Source of the DNA: Beta vulgaris subsp. vulgaris
Lineage: Eukaryota; Streptophyta; Magnoliopsida; Caryophyllales; Amaranthaceae
Assembly: GCF_026745355.1 (NCBI RefSeq)
Contig: NC_079204.1
Span: forward strand, 48,220,285 to 48,284,284
Direction of reading: 5' to 3'
Length of the DNA stretch: 64,000 bases
A model generated the notes under the pieces. The model ran no database searches. It worked only from the letters and a program-made list of their open reading frames with translations, and was not told the origin of the DNA. Each line of letters begins with the position of its first letter. Within the stretch, counting starts at the first letter, position 1. Below are positions 13,501 through 24,800 of the stretch, one piece after another. The translations under genes and the position numbers were made by a program.

Positions 13501-16500
13501 AATAACTGTCAGTGAAGCATTGCATTCTCTGTATAGAGTATATATGGTAGCAAATACAGTCAATTTAAAAGTTATCATATATAAAGAGGACCAATCTGAA
13601 GTATTATGAAATGAGTACTGATATGTTATGCTTTATGTTACATTCAAATTGTCAGCTGAGATAGAGGTCGCTTCAACCTGCGGCAGCTACTAGATTCAAG
13701 AAAAGGTGAAGTGAAACCTCTCCAACGGGCATAGTTCAGTAATATTTTGAGATTCTTACAGCTAGCCTAGCCAACAACAAATAATATGAACTTTTGGCCT
13801 AAGGGCCATGTGAAGAATGGTATTTGCAAGCTTCATGCAATGGTTCTTATCACTCCCAGATTTTGATAAAACAGAAGCAAATGAAAGGGTGTATCATCAA
13901 TTTCATTCAAACTTTCATCTATTAGTTCCTATATTTTCCCATTGCTAATGTTTTAGATCTTGTTCTCGCATATAACTTTTTCAACAATTACAGCATGCCT
14001 AGCAAACGCTGTAAATGCCAGCCATATCGTAATACAAGTCCCTGATCAATTTAAGGGGTGTCCAAAATAAATGTCACCTTATCCCCTTTGACGCTCTGAG
14101 TTTATCATCTCGCTCTTATTTCAAGGCTTCTACCAAAGAACCACCCTATCACCACGGTTGAAAGACTTTTTCTTAAAACTTGCCTAATTGCAAAAGCTAT
14201 GATATCTAGACTCTTATACCCAGGTTTGACATGGGTACATGTCCAAGTGTCTGACTCCGCTAATCTATGAAAAATTTCAATGATTTTGGCCCAAAATGAA
14301 GTGTAAGTGTCCGTGTCCACATCCGAGTGTCAAGGATCTGACACGGGTCCTTGAGGTGAATTGAAGAGTCCATGTAACTAAGTGCAAAAGGCAACTTAAT
14401 TACATTGACCTAAGAGGCATTAATCTTTGTAAGATAATAAGTTTGATGCAAATTAGCTAGAAATAAGCAATCGCAAAGCAAAAACAAGTTTTAAAGAAAG
14501 ATACATGATTATAGCTAAGTACGTAAAGGTTTGCCTTTTAGATTCATGAGCCATCAAGTTCATTGCAATGCATAAAAAGATCAAGGCGCATCAGCGCGAT
14601 AGGGATCCCAGTGCGCCTCGTTGAAGTGAGGCGCAACTAAGGAAAATTCAAAAATCTGATGTAAAAACAAGTGTGCCACGGGTGCATTTTGTGCACTTAG
14701 GTGCGCTTTTTGAGCCTCCAGTGCTCTCTTTAAGATCACCTAGCCTAATACAAGAAGATTCTTAACCCCAATCGCTTTGCGCCTCAGCGCCTAGCATGCT
14801 GTTTAAGATACTGGTTCACTGTCTGGAGAGAGTATGCCAACACTCACAGCAATATTCATGATGTAAGACATACAAATTTAAAAGAAGCATTCATGATTGT
14901 AGCCAGGTGCATAAAGTTTTAGATTCATGAACAGTTAAGCTCGTTGTCTAATTATAACATGCCTGTATCTAGCGTCTCTTAGATCTTAATCCACGATTAT
15001 TAACTATTGCAACTTGCAAGAGTAGTAGCTTCATAATACACGCAGAAATCTAATAAAATCATTTTATGTTGTATGAGGCTTCTAAATAATTTTAAATTTT
15101 CTTCATAGAGGGGTTTGAGGCCCTAATACCCTTATATCTCCACCATATATCTGTATTATCATTTTCATACACCTTGCCTAGTACAACAATCTTCACCCCT
15201 CCACCCCCCAAAAAAAAAACATATTATGTCAGATTCACAGCTTGGTAGAGCAAGCTCACATACACCCTTCTAAGCATATAAATTACCTATAACTCAATCC
15301 GTTCAAACTAAAAAAATATTCTCAATGTGACTTGAATTAGTAGTTCCAGCAATGTAAATCAATAATACGTCAACCTAATTGCTAATTTCCTTAACTGTAA
15401 TCAGCTTCAAATCTGTTTAACCAATTGATTTTATAATATGTAAATAAAAAAGTCACAGTGAGATGGCACTATTACCAGCAACTAAAGACTCTTGTCAAAA
15501 TTTTATGTGGATTGTCATCGCACATAAATTGATCCAAGTGTAACTTAAACAAGGAAATCCATCATACGAGACAAGAACACTTATGCTAATCAAAACATAT
15601 CTTTCCTAAATTTCACTCAACTTCAAATGCCTCAACCCTATCAATTTTTACAAGAAAACAAATAAAAGGTCAGAATAGCATCATATTGGAGAATGGACAC
15701 GGCTACTATAAGCAACCAAAGTTCCCGGCAAACTTCACATGAGATGCCATTGCAAGTTCGACTCCGCAAACTGATGCACTATTTCAGACCTATTTACAAT
15801 ATCAAGATTGCAGGAAAACCAAAACACACTATACAATATGAACATACGCAATCTACAATGGAAACAATTAAACTATATTATACTACATAGAAAGTAATTA
15901 TATTCACATAAACAGAAAACAGACAACACATTGTAAGAAAAAGCTCTAAATTTATATTCAATACTAATGTAACAATGATAGTTTGAAAAACACATACCTC
16001 TTCAGTAATCACTTCCTCTTCCTCCTCCTCCTCATCATCATCATCCTCCTTCTCCGGCTCAACCGCCGGTTCTCTATTCTCCAACTGATCAAGCGCCGCT
16101 TTCGCCTTATTATAGTTAATCATTACCCTCTTACTCTTCCATTGCTCCTTCTGCCGAACCCCGAATTCCTCCAACATAACATCCTGACTCCTCTTCTTCC
16201 ACTCCACCTTCTCAATCTCTCTCCTCGCCCGTTCTTTCTCTCTCCTGGCCCGCTCCTTCACCAGGTCCTCCCGCCCAATCCCCGCCCTGGACCTCCGGAT
16301 TTCCAGCCCAATGGGCTGCTCTCGGCCCATAGAACCCTCCTTTCCTAATCCCTTTCCTGGTGTATACCCCATTTGTTTCAGCAATTTGAACCCAATGTTT
16401 GATTGAGGAATTGCTGATTGTAGATTTTGTAGGGTTTGTTGGTCTTCTTCGTGTTGTTTTCTCTCTTTCTCGATTGTTCTATGCTCTTGCCAATTGTGGA

Positions 16501-16681
16501 ATTTGGGTTTCTTCTTTGAGGGTTGTTGAGATGAATTGGTTAGGGTTTTGGGGGGATTTTTTTTGGGGTTTGAAGGTTGGTTAGGTTCTGTTGGAAGGAA
16601 TTTCGAGAGGTCACTCATGTAATCTTCTTCTTCTAATTCTGATTCTTTTTGTTTCTCGTTGGTTGTTTTTGTGTCCGCCAT
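10527..16681 (-). CDS. GPATCH11: G-patch domain protein, GPATCH11-like (3 exons)
   Basis: Minus-strand exons are 16,681-15,998, 10,753-10,691 and 10,586-10,527, with introns of 5,244 and 104 bp. The join is in frame and gives 268 aa. Exon 1 starts MADTKTTNEK; an in-frame ATG at 16,831 exists, but the residues before MAD look untranslated. A G-patch spans about residues 95-136 (IGFKLLKQMGYTPGKGLG), followed by a basic Arg/Glu-rich helix and an acidic Asp/Glu run ending at residue 228. Exons 2 and 3 encode DLVEILVKLREHYYCLFCGC and YESVEALLSNCPGVNEDDH, the C-terminal DUF4187 module with its paired cysteines. G-patch proteins activate DEAH-box helicases in splicing or ribosome biogenesis; the specific partner is not known from sequence. 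Exons 2 and 3 are 21 and 19 codons long and are invisible to simple ORF scanning. Confidence 0.93.
11565..11903. mobile_element. Possible Stowaway-like MITE in G-patch intron 1
   Basis: The left end CTTCCGTTCCAAATCAATCT and the right end (minus strand) CTCGCTCCTTTTG are each flanked by TA and resemble diverged CTCCCTCCGTTCC Stowaway ends. The inner parts of the ends match poorly, so this is tentative. The long minus-strand frames inside it are not protein-like. Confidence 0.4.
13291..13540. repeat. 128-bp tandem duplication in G-patch intron 1
   Basis: TATAGAATCTAGCTACT starts at 13,291 and again at 13,419. Both copies continue with AAGTGCTTTTCCTAGTTGA, AAAGACTGAAAA, GAGAACCAATAAGAATA and a CAGTGAA.CATTGCA segment. 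Scattered substitutions show the duplication is not recent. Confidence 0.8.
14575..14815. repeat. GCGCCTC-type dispersed repeat in G-patch intron 1
   Basis: A GC-rich patch in AT-rich intron holds inverted short words: AAGGCGCATCAGCGCGA near the left end and TTTGCGCCTCAGCGCCTA near the right end, with CAGTGCGCCTCGTTGAAG and GTGCGCTTTTTGAGCC inside. Inverted ends suggest a small non-autonomous DNA element. Ends and target duplication are not defined. Confidence 0.5.
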
Positions 16682-16883
16682 TGATGCGAAGATTAGGAGA
16701 AAGTAGAGAGGTATTTGGCGGGGTTGTGTAAGTGTTGATGATATACCAAGCTTCCAAAAATTAGAATTAGAGGAATGTTTGTTTTGCACCGGCATTTGAG
16801 GTAGCGAGTAGAGGTTTGACAAAGTCATCAAAAGACTACTTAGAAATAAAATAAAATAAGTGTTTGATTAGGTAGCGGACTTA

Positions 16884-17220
16884 GGTTATGTTTAGTTCAC
16901 CTGAAATTTCCTAATCTGAACTTATCTGATCAGATCTGAACTTATTTTTTCTGATCTGATCTGAACATATTTTTTCTGATTACAAGATCTTATCTTTTAG
17001 ATTTTTCTCAATATATAAGAAAAAATATAGTCATGTGGGGTCTTGTTTGATTCGTCTCAATGAGTACTTTATTAATATTCAATTATTATAATTTTTACTA
17101 ATATGTAATGAAAGATATAATGATTTTTAAATATAAGCATGATCTGAACTGATCTGATCTGATCTGATCTGATCTGATTAGATCTGAAATAAGCAAAAAT
17201 AAGGTGAAGTGAACATAGCC
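16884..17220. mobile_element. Tourist (PIF/Harbinger) MITE, 337 bp, with TCTGA/GATCT repeats
   Basis: Ends are GGTTATGTTTAGTTCACC on the left and, read on the minus strand, GGCTATGTTCACTTCACC on the right. TTA flanks both sides, which is the Harbinger target duplication. Inside each end are runs of a (GATCT)n / TCTGATC motif, longest at 17,145-17,190. It lies about 200 bp upstream of the G-patch start codon. Confidence 0.85.
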
Positions 17221-18014
17221 TTACAGTCACAATATAGTGTAGAGGTTTAAGTAAAGTTTGAGTAGCTTTTGACATACGCTTCATATATTAACATTCTAAT
17301 ATTAAGCAACATACAATAGTGGTTTAAGAAACCAACTTTTTAAAAAAAAGAAAAAGAAAAAAAAAAAGCTTTGTAAAAAATTTGACTTTTATATTCGACA
17401 AGGCAAAGATTTGACTATTAATAATTTTAATTACAAAATTGAAATGAAATGTGAAAGTTTAGTCATCAATTCTGTAAAATTTCAATGTTTAATTTTTGAA
17501 AGTTAACATAATAAAGTCTTATAATTACAAGTTAGTGAGTTACTATAAAGACATGACAAGTTTTTTTTTAATCTCTAACACTTGTATAGTTTATTAAGAT
17601 AATAATATTCTTTTACGTCAATTTCATGGAAATTGTTTTTTTAATTTCTAATTGCTTAGATTTTCTTTTAACAACTTATCATGTCATAACATCAATTTTC
17701 CAAATTCACTAGACAATTTTTTTAAAAAAACTAATAAAATCAATTATGAAATTAATGAATAAAAGTAAAAAAAAAATTATAAATATTGATATTTGGAAAT
17801 TTTATGTTGAGATTAATTTGACAAATTATTCCACATGACTATTTTGTCCTTAAATATAAATCACAAATGATAATCAATGTGGATAGTATCAAAGTACAAA
17901 GTAGGTAGATTGATAAGAAATAGGGGTAGTAAATTTCTCATTTATACAACAATGTCATGCACATCCTAATATACATCAATATTCGCAATTTTCACAATTA
18001 AGTAACTTTTTTGT
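17221..18014. other. AT-rich intergenic DNA
   Basis: Strongly AT-rich sequence between the Tourist element and the SINE-like remnant, with several homopolymer A and T runs. I see no exon, RNA gene or clear element end in it. Confidence 0.5.
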
Positions 18015-18225
18015 AACCAAGCTTGTTTGGTGCAGTTGGTTGGATTTTTACCATATAACCTTAAGCTTACAAGATCGAATTCTTTCAAATGCCCTACTTT
18101 GATTAGGGGTTCCCCTTGTCTTTCCCCTATGCTAAAATGCACTCTTCTATTTAAAGTCTTGACGTGGTCCTTCTTAATATGATATATTATTGTACTAATT
18201 TTTTTTTTAAAAAAAGATATTAAAT
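18015..18225 (+). mobile_element. tRNA-type SINE remnant
   Basis: TGGTGCAGTTGG at 18,028 fits a pol III A box. AAGATCGAATTCT near 18,071 is a decayed B box at suitable spacing. The body ends in an A/T-rich tail near 18,200-18,215. This is the layout of a plant tRNA-derived SINE. The B box is degenerate and no target duplication was found. Confidence 0.5.
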
Positions 18226-18501
18226 TCTATGTGGAATGTGGATAATACAAAAATGGTTTAGAAGATAAATGAATGGGGGCAGAATTTTAATTCTCACAAA
18301 GCTTGCTAAGTAAAGGTAATGACATATTTATACTAAAGTTGCCAAAATTTTCTTTTAAACTATCAAAAGTTCACAAGATCATTTGTTTTTTTTATAAATG
18401 TTCTATAGCATTTATAATTAAGCTACACATTAGGTAAAATAAACACTTGATCATTATTTTCTTCCAAATTTCAAGAGCTCACATATTTATTAGAGAACAT
18501 A

Positions 18502-19709
18502 TTGTGTCGGACTCGTCCGACCATAATCTTTGGTTGGACGACTTTCAGGTGGTTCCAATTTTTTTTCAGTTAGTCTTAATTTTTTCAGGTAGTCTTAATT
18601 TTTTTTCAGGTAGTCTTCATTGTTTTTCAGGTAGTCTTCATTTTGTTTTCAGTTAGTCTTCTTTTTTTTTTTCAGTTGGTTTTTGTACTTCAGTTAGACT
18701 TACTTTGGGTTTCAGTTGGTCTTTATTCTTTTTCAGGTAGTCTTCATTTTATTTCAGGTAGTCTTCATTTTTTTTCAGGTAGTCTTCATTTTGTTTTCAG
18801 TTAGTCTTCTTTTTTTTCAGTTGGTTTTTGTACTTCAGTTAGACTTACTTTGGGTTTCAGTTAGTCTTTATTCTTTTTCAGGTAGTCTTCATTTTTTTTC
18901 AGGTAGTCTTCATTCTTTTTCAGGTAGTCTTCATTTTTTTTTTCAGGTAGTCCAACTGAAAAAAAAATAAAGTCCAACTGAAACAAAACAAAGTCCAACT
19001 GAAAGAAACACAAAGTCCAACTGAAAGAAAACAAAGTCCAACTGAAACAAAACAAAGTCCAACTGAAACAAAACAAAGTCCAACTGAAACAAAAACAATA
19101 CCAACTGAAACAAAACAAAGTCCAACTGAAACAAAACAATAACTAACTGAAACAAAAACAATAACCAACTGAAGTAAAACAAAGTCCAATTTTCATCTTC
19201 TAGTTGCAAAAACAATACCAACAAAACAAACCAGAAGTCGAGAGTGCACGACAGTGTTGTCTTCATCTTCTAGTTGTTCTCTGAGGGAATATGAAGAAAC
19301 TTTGTGGATTTTTTCGGGAAATAAATAAGTCTGGTGCTGCTTGTGCTTTGTACATCTTCATTTCTTCTTGTCCGTCGTAGAATTCAGTTGCAAACATTAT
19401 TTATATTGCACAAGATGGAATAAAGCTTTTATTTGTATGATTGTTTTATTCAGAAGGTATCATGTACTCCAATCTTCTTGGAGTTAAACTTGAGAGCTCG
19501 ATGCGCCCCTGTTTTGTTGCGGAGTTTTTGTTTCGAAAATCAAGTTGATTTTGTGTTCTGGAATTTCAGGAGAGAGAGAAATGAGGATTGAAAATGAAGG
19601 AGAAGATGTTCAGCTCCACCGAAACATCTTGTGTTTGCTTTTAAAAAAAAGTTTCAGTTTTGGGCTCAGCCCGTCTGACAGTAAGTATTGGTCAGACGGT
19701 CTGACCCAA
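18502..19709. mobile_element. 1.2 kb foldback element with inverted minisatellite arms
   Basis: The ends TTGTGTCGGACTCGTCCGAC (left) and TTGGGTCAGACCGTCTGACC (right, minus strand) are inverted copies, each itself partly palindromic, and TA flanks both sides. The left arm (about 18,545-18,955) is an array of TTTTCAGGTAGTCTTCATT-like units. The right arm (18,950-19,190) is an array of AAAGTCCAACTGAAACAAA-like units, which is the reverse complement of the same theme (TTTCAGTTGGACTTT). Between 19,200 and 19,709 there is unique DNA with no protein similarity I recognise. The long frames across the arrays are by-products of the repeat. It looks like a non-autonomous DNA transposon able to form a long hairpin. 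Confidence 0.7.
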
Positions 19710-20159
19710 TACTTTCACTATTTATTATTGTATGTACTTCAACAATATCTAATTTTATGAAGAAATTGACATAATATCAATGACATATACTATTGCTTTA
19801 GCTTCAAAGGTAAAGCCCACAAAGAAAAATTAGTTGCTTAGTGTTGGTAAGGTGAATGTGTTAAAAGACAAAAATGAGTGTTGTCTACCTAATTGTTCGG
19901 TAAATAGAGTTTGAACTTTGAATGATTAATAAAGTGTATTATCCCTCTTCCTACAAAATTGTTTCACAAACTTGCATTTGAAGGGATTTATCCTTTCCAA
20001 AAATGTATATATTTTACACGTTATCTCTAACGTTTTACACCTTGCGCGAGACGTGAGCGTCGCCAAATAATTAAATTGCTAATTTGACAAGATCATTTGG
20101 CTTGTGTGCAAATAATGAAAAATGATACATAAGATGATAGAGAATGTGCAATCACATTA
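19710..20159. other. Intergenic DNA, nothing recognised
   Basis: AT-rich sequence after the foldback element, without exon-like or element-like structure that I can name. Confidence 0.5.
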
Positions 20160-20610
20160 TAAATTTTTGCAGGAAGTTATTTGTGAAATATGATTGGAAA
20201 GTGTCTATTATGCGTTGTTATGGAGAAGACAACTTTGCAGTAAATTGATTAGCTAGTAAAGGTGTGGAACCGAAGTTGCGAGACCATCATCATTCACGAG
20301 GCTACTCTAGAGTTACACAGATTAGTGTAGGAAGATTTTATGGGAATTGAGTTGCAACTTTTAATGTAATTGTTGAGTGTCCATTTTTCTACTGAAAGCT
20401 TATCCATCGTCTGTATATGAACTCTTGACTCTCCTCCCCAACAATGTTGTTAATATTGATGCTCACATGATAAAAAGGGATTAATGTGGGCATGGAGTGG
20501 TGATAAGGGACAAAGCTGGTAAGTTGATGACTTGTTGGTGGCTTGAGTCCAGCAACTAAGTGTTTAGCGAGTTGTTTACACTGGTTAAAGTTGTTGCATC
20601 CTAGTAAGGT
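20160..20610 (+). pseudogene. Remnants of a LINE-type RNase H domain
   Basis: At about 20,190-20,330 the plus strand reads WKVSIMRCYGEDNFAVN then stop then LASKGVEP, which resembles the C-terminal W.V.I...YRE.N..AD.LA..G block of plant LINE RNase H domains. At about 20,447-20,540 it reads VNIDAHMIKRD then stop then CGHGVVIRDKAGKL, like the N-terminal start of the same domain. Several stops interrupt both, and the two blocks are in reversed order, so they are probably pieces of two insertions or a rearranged one. Confidence 0.5.
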
Positions 20611-21049
20611 CTGATGCTGCGATGCAGACTAATACCCCAAAAATTGATATTCGAAAATGACGAAATGCATATGATTCGAGCAACCAATCCAATCAAAGTG
20701 GCATTACTCTTGTGTTTGTGTTTTATGAAGATATATGTAAGATCATCTCTTTTTTGACGTATTCTCTTATATGCACGTGAAAAATTAAAAAGTACATTTA
20801 CTCGCTTCACAAACTAATATTGGTGTTGAGGGTATCTATATGGATTTGTGTTCTTTCTTCAAAGTCTATTAACTTTGGTGACTGTAATTTATGTCTTTAA
20901 AGTTAATCGCTCATTTTGCTCTCCACAATAATACTAATAATAATAATAATAATTAAAAAGTCTTTTACCACTCTTTAGTAAGATATGCTTACTGACGTCG
21001 TCGTTTCAAGCTGATTTTAACCCGACTTTAAAAACGGTTTCAGCTGCTA
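20611..21049. other. Intergenic DNA and probable promoter of the receptor kinase gene
   Basis: AT-rich sequence with a short TAA microsatellite at about 20,933-20,953. No exon is visible. It leads into CT-rich leader sequence from about 21,050. Confidence 0.45.
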
Positions 21050-21816
21050 GATTCCCCCCATCTCTCTCTCTCCTCCTGCTAAGAAAGCACTCCTAACAAA
21101 CTTTCATACTAACACAGACACAGTGGCACCACACCTCCTACTTTCTCTCTCTTCTTTCCTCTCTAATCAAGAATCAAGAACTAAAACTTCAAATCAAAAC
21201 CCTAACTCCATTGTTATGCCATTCATTTTCTTTGGTTTTTTCATGCTCTTCTTGTTAACGGCACTCTGTTCTTACCTTACTATCATGTTGATTCTACCAT
21301 TGATAAACTACTATTAATTACTTCTTCTTCAGGTATTCTTATCGCTACAATCATCTGCTCTGAATTTGTGATTCTCAGTTTCACCTCTGTTTTTGAATTT
21401 TTCGCGTTATTTCTTTACGAAATTTCATCTTATCTTCATTGTAAAATTAGAAATCTAATTTTTTCTGTTTTGTTTGAGTGTTTTTCGCATTGTTAAACTA
21501 TCTGGTTACTGATTGTGCATTTGTGATTCTCAATTTCACCTCTGCTTTTGAATTTTTTTCGCTTAGTTGCTTTACGAAATTTGAAGTTTGTAATTCTTAG
21601 TTTCACCTCTGTTTTTGAATGTTTGCTTAATTGATTCACGATACTTCAATTTATCTTCGTTTCTTTGAATTCTTGTGAAATTCGAGATTGTTGCTATTTC
21701 ATTTGATCCTTTGTTATCTGATTATTGATTGTGATTCTCAATCTGAGCTCTGTTTCTGAATTTTTGCTCAAGTGAGTTGCAGAACTTCGTTTCTTTGGAT
21801 TATATTGAAACTCAAA
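21050..21816 (+). promoter_or_regulatory. 5' leader of the receptor kinase gene, with a probable leader intron containing repeats
   Basis: A CT-rich stretch at 21,060-21,080 looks like a transcription start zone. A plausible leader intron runs from the CAG/GTATTC junction near 21,333 to the GAGTTGCAG acceptor at 21,780. Inside it a motif of the form TTGTGATTCTCA.TTTCACCTCTG.TTTTGAATTTTT occurs four times (about 21,365, 21,520, 21,588 and 21,729). The intron call is inference. Confidence 0.5.
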
Positions 21817-24800
21817 ATGGAGTTATTGCTGCGTCGTTTTAGTTTTTGTTTCCTGGTTATCGCCTATGTGATTCTTTCTTGCGAAGCTACTACGGATCAT
21901 CTCGACGGTACTCTCTCTCTTTCGCTGTGGTTTCCTATTATTCCTTTAGTTTTTCAGTTCAAGTACTTCATGATTATTTACATATTTGCGAGGCTTTCTG
22001 TATTTCAGATTATTGATTGGAGTATGCATACATATATATGTATTTCAGTTTTAGATTAACATAATGTTTTCTGAGACAAAATCGCTGAAGATGTTAATAA
22101 ATTTCTCATAGTATGGTAGGAGTAAAGTAATTCAGAAAATAAAAAAATTGCATTGTGTTCTGATACAATCATATGAAGACATTGAGTCTTACCCTATGCA
22201 GCATGTAAATGATGTGATGTTCATCGTTCGAAGTTCGAACAATATTAACACTGAATGTTCGGTCTGAGTATAGCAATCTAGGCTTGAGTTGCTATGTAAA
22301 GCATGTAATGTTCTGAAATTTTGCTCTGAAATGTATCCAATAAACAGATGGTACTGAGGTTGTTTTGGAAGACTTGAAAAAAATAAGTTATTAGCAGATT
22401 TAAATTAATGAGGAACTGCATAAGTATACTGTATTTCTGTTGCAGTTTTAGGGTAGTAGATCACTTTCTGAGTTCAGTAGTGTACAAAAGTTTAACTTAA
22501 ATGTCGTGTAAATTGAATATCCCACCCAGCTTTTAACTGAATGCAGTTTTAGCATTACAAGACATGTACAATGCCCTAAATAGGCCAAAGCAGCTGAAGG
22601 GGTGGAAGGCTGTAGGTGGAGACCCATGCGAGCAATCTTGGACTGGAGTTGAATGCTCTGGTTCATCCGTCATTCATATGTACATCTGCCTTAATTCCCT
22701 CTAGTTGTACTCTTCTACTGCAAATTAGCTGAATTTTGCGTCAATTTCACTGTTCTGGTGCTCCTTTTTTAATTTTTATTTTTATGATGAAGCAAACTTC
22801 ATGGACTAGAACTCGAAGGTTTTCTGGGTAATCAGCTATTCAATCTTCATAGCTTGAAAAACTTGTAAGTGGGATCTTCATGTTTGTCAGCCAACATCAA
22901 TGGCATCAAAAGCATGCATTTGTTTCTGACTTCCCCTTTGCAATATTAGGGATATTGGCTCAAATAAAATCGGAGGTGAAATCCCAAATGGCCTGCCACC
23001 TAATGCGACCCACTTGTAAGGCTGCTGTATTTTACTGCTTGTATTGGTTATTCCTATTTAACGTCCATGAATCCTCAAGCCCTTTATTATGTTATGCAGG
23101 AATCTGTCATCGAACAAGTTTTTACTGAGCATTCCACATTCCGTTTCTTACTTGAGAAGATTGAGACATCTGTGAGTTGCTTGCTTCTCTAGTTTCTAGT
23201 GTGCTTGCTTGCTTGTCTTTTTCCCGAAGAAGTTACCTGAATTTCTTTCTTTGGTAGGAATCTTAGCCACAACTTGTTATCTGGGCCCATTGGAAGTGTA
23301 TTTGAAGGTCTTGAAAACTTGAAGGAGATGTAAGTTGCTTCAACCTCACATTCATTTTAGAATAGGTTACAATGTAAAATATGGCTAGAAACAAAATCCT
23401 GCATGCTTTCAAAAATCCTAGAGTGGCATATGCACCAAAAGCTAATTCTTGTGTGCACAAATTTTATTAATGCCGATATTGTGTATTTGTTACCTTCTTT
23501 GTCTCATATTGATTTACTGCTACAGGGATCTATCATATAACAAATTTAGCGGAGATCTACCAAGCTCGTTTGCATCTCTGAGAAATCTTACCAACTTGTA
23601 AGTTCAAAATCTTCAGAGATGAGAGCTAACATGTCTAGAACCAAACATGTTTGAGATCCTTTACTTCCATATTGACTTTTTTTTTGTTTTGAATTTGAAG
23701 ATATACTAATAAGAGTTTCATGCAGATATCTGCAAAACAATGAGCTCACTGGTTCAGTGGTATACCTGGCTGACCTAGAACTGACTGACCTGTAAGTTAT
23801 ATTTTTCAAATGCATTCTTCGCTTATGATTTACTGCTATAAGATATCCATATTATTCTTTGTCCTGTCAGGAACATCCAAGACAACCATTTCAGTGGCAT
23901 AATCCCGCAACATTTTCAGACTATTCCGAATTTATGGTGAGAGGAATCCCCATTTACTCTATAGTCTCAATTTGCACACCTGATATCACTTATCATTTTG
24001 CTGTTTCTTGTTTAATCAGGATTGGAGGCAATAATTTCAATAAAGTGGGTGCTTACTCACCATGGAATTTCCCTTTTGACAAGGTCCCAAACGAGCAGAA
24101 TATTAGTAGTCCCCCAATCGCTGAGTCAAATGCCATAGAGAATGATCCTTCTCGGGAAATGCAACACCACAAGAAAAAGAGGAAGACTTTAGGAATAATA
24201 GCATTAGGAGTTGGTGGAACAGCCTTGGTCATAACTCTTCTGGCACTTGCTATTACTGTTCACATTAAGCGAAATCATGTTCCTCAGCATGAAAGCTTAA
24301 ATAGTAGCAGTAGGTCTATGTGCTCCTTTCCAGTTAGCTCAACTGGAGGTGATTATTTAATCTAGCATATGAATTTCTATTATATGTCTAATTTCCTTCT
24401 ATTATTTACTCTATCTTTCTTGTTAGGATGATAGAAGCACTGATATGAGTGGTATGCTTATTCCTATCTTCTATTGCAATACATGTCAATTTGCTTATTC
24501 CATATCAGATCAATCTCCTGGGAGATATGATGAAATCCCGCAGATTTCAGCTGTCAAAACTGCACCTATGGTCTTTCCCAGAACTATACCTGCTGTTCGT
24601 GTGTCAACAAAATTCCAAGAGCCCCCAAATGCAAAGCTTTATAGGATAGCTGAACTCCAGTTTGCTACAAACAACTTTAGTGAAGAGAACTTTCTTGGAG
24701 AGGGATCACTTGGTTCTGTTTACAAAGCAGAGTTTCCTGATGAGCAGGTACATCCTCCAATACTATTATGATGTTCTCCAATTATGTGCACGTCTCATGA

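Noticed and set aside
15878..15997. C-terminal extension VCVFQTIIVTLVLN... of the G-patch ORF
   Set aside because: It begins at a GTATGTG splice donor and is intronic; true exons at 10.7 and 10.6 kb continue the protein.
16682..16831. Upstream in-frame start MMTLSNLYSLPQM for the G-patch protein
   Set aside because: The residues show no family similarity and the MADTKTT start fits homologues; the longer frame is probably leader.
18716..19266. Four long overlapping frames of Phe/Gln/Val/Ser repeats
   Set aside because: They are translations of the minisatellite arms in several frames and lack any protein features.
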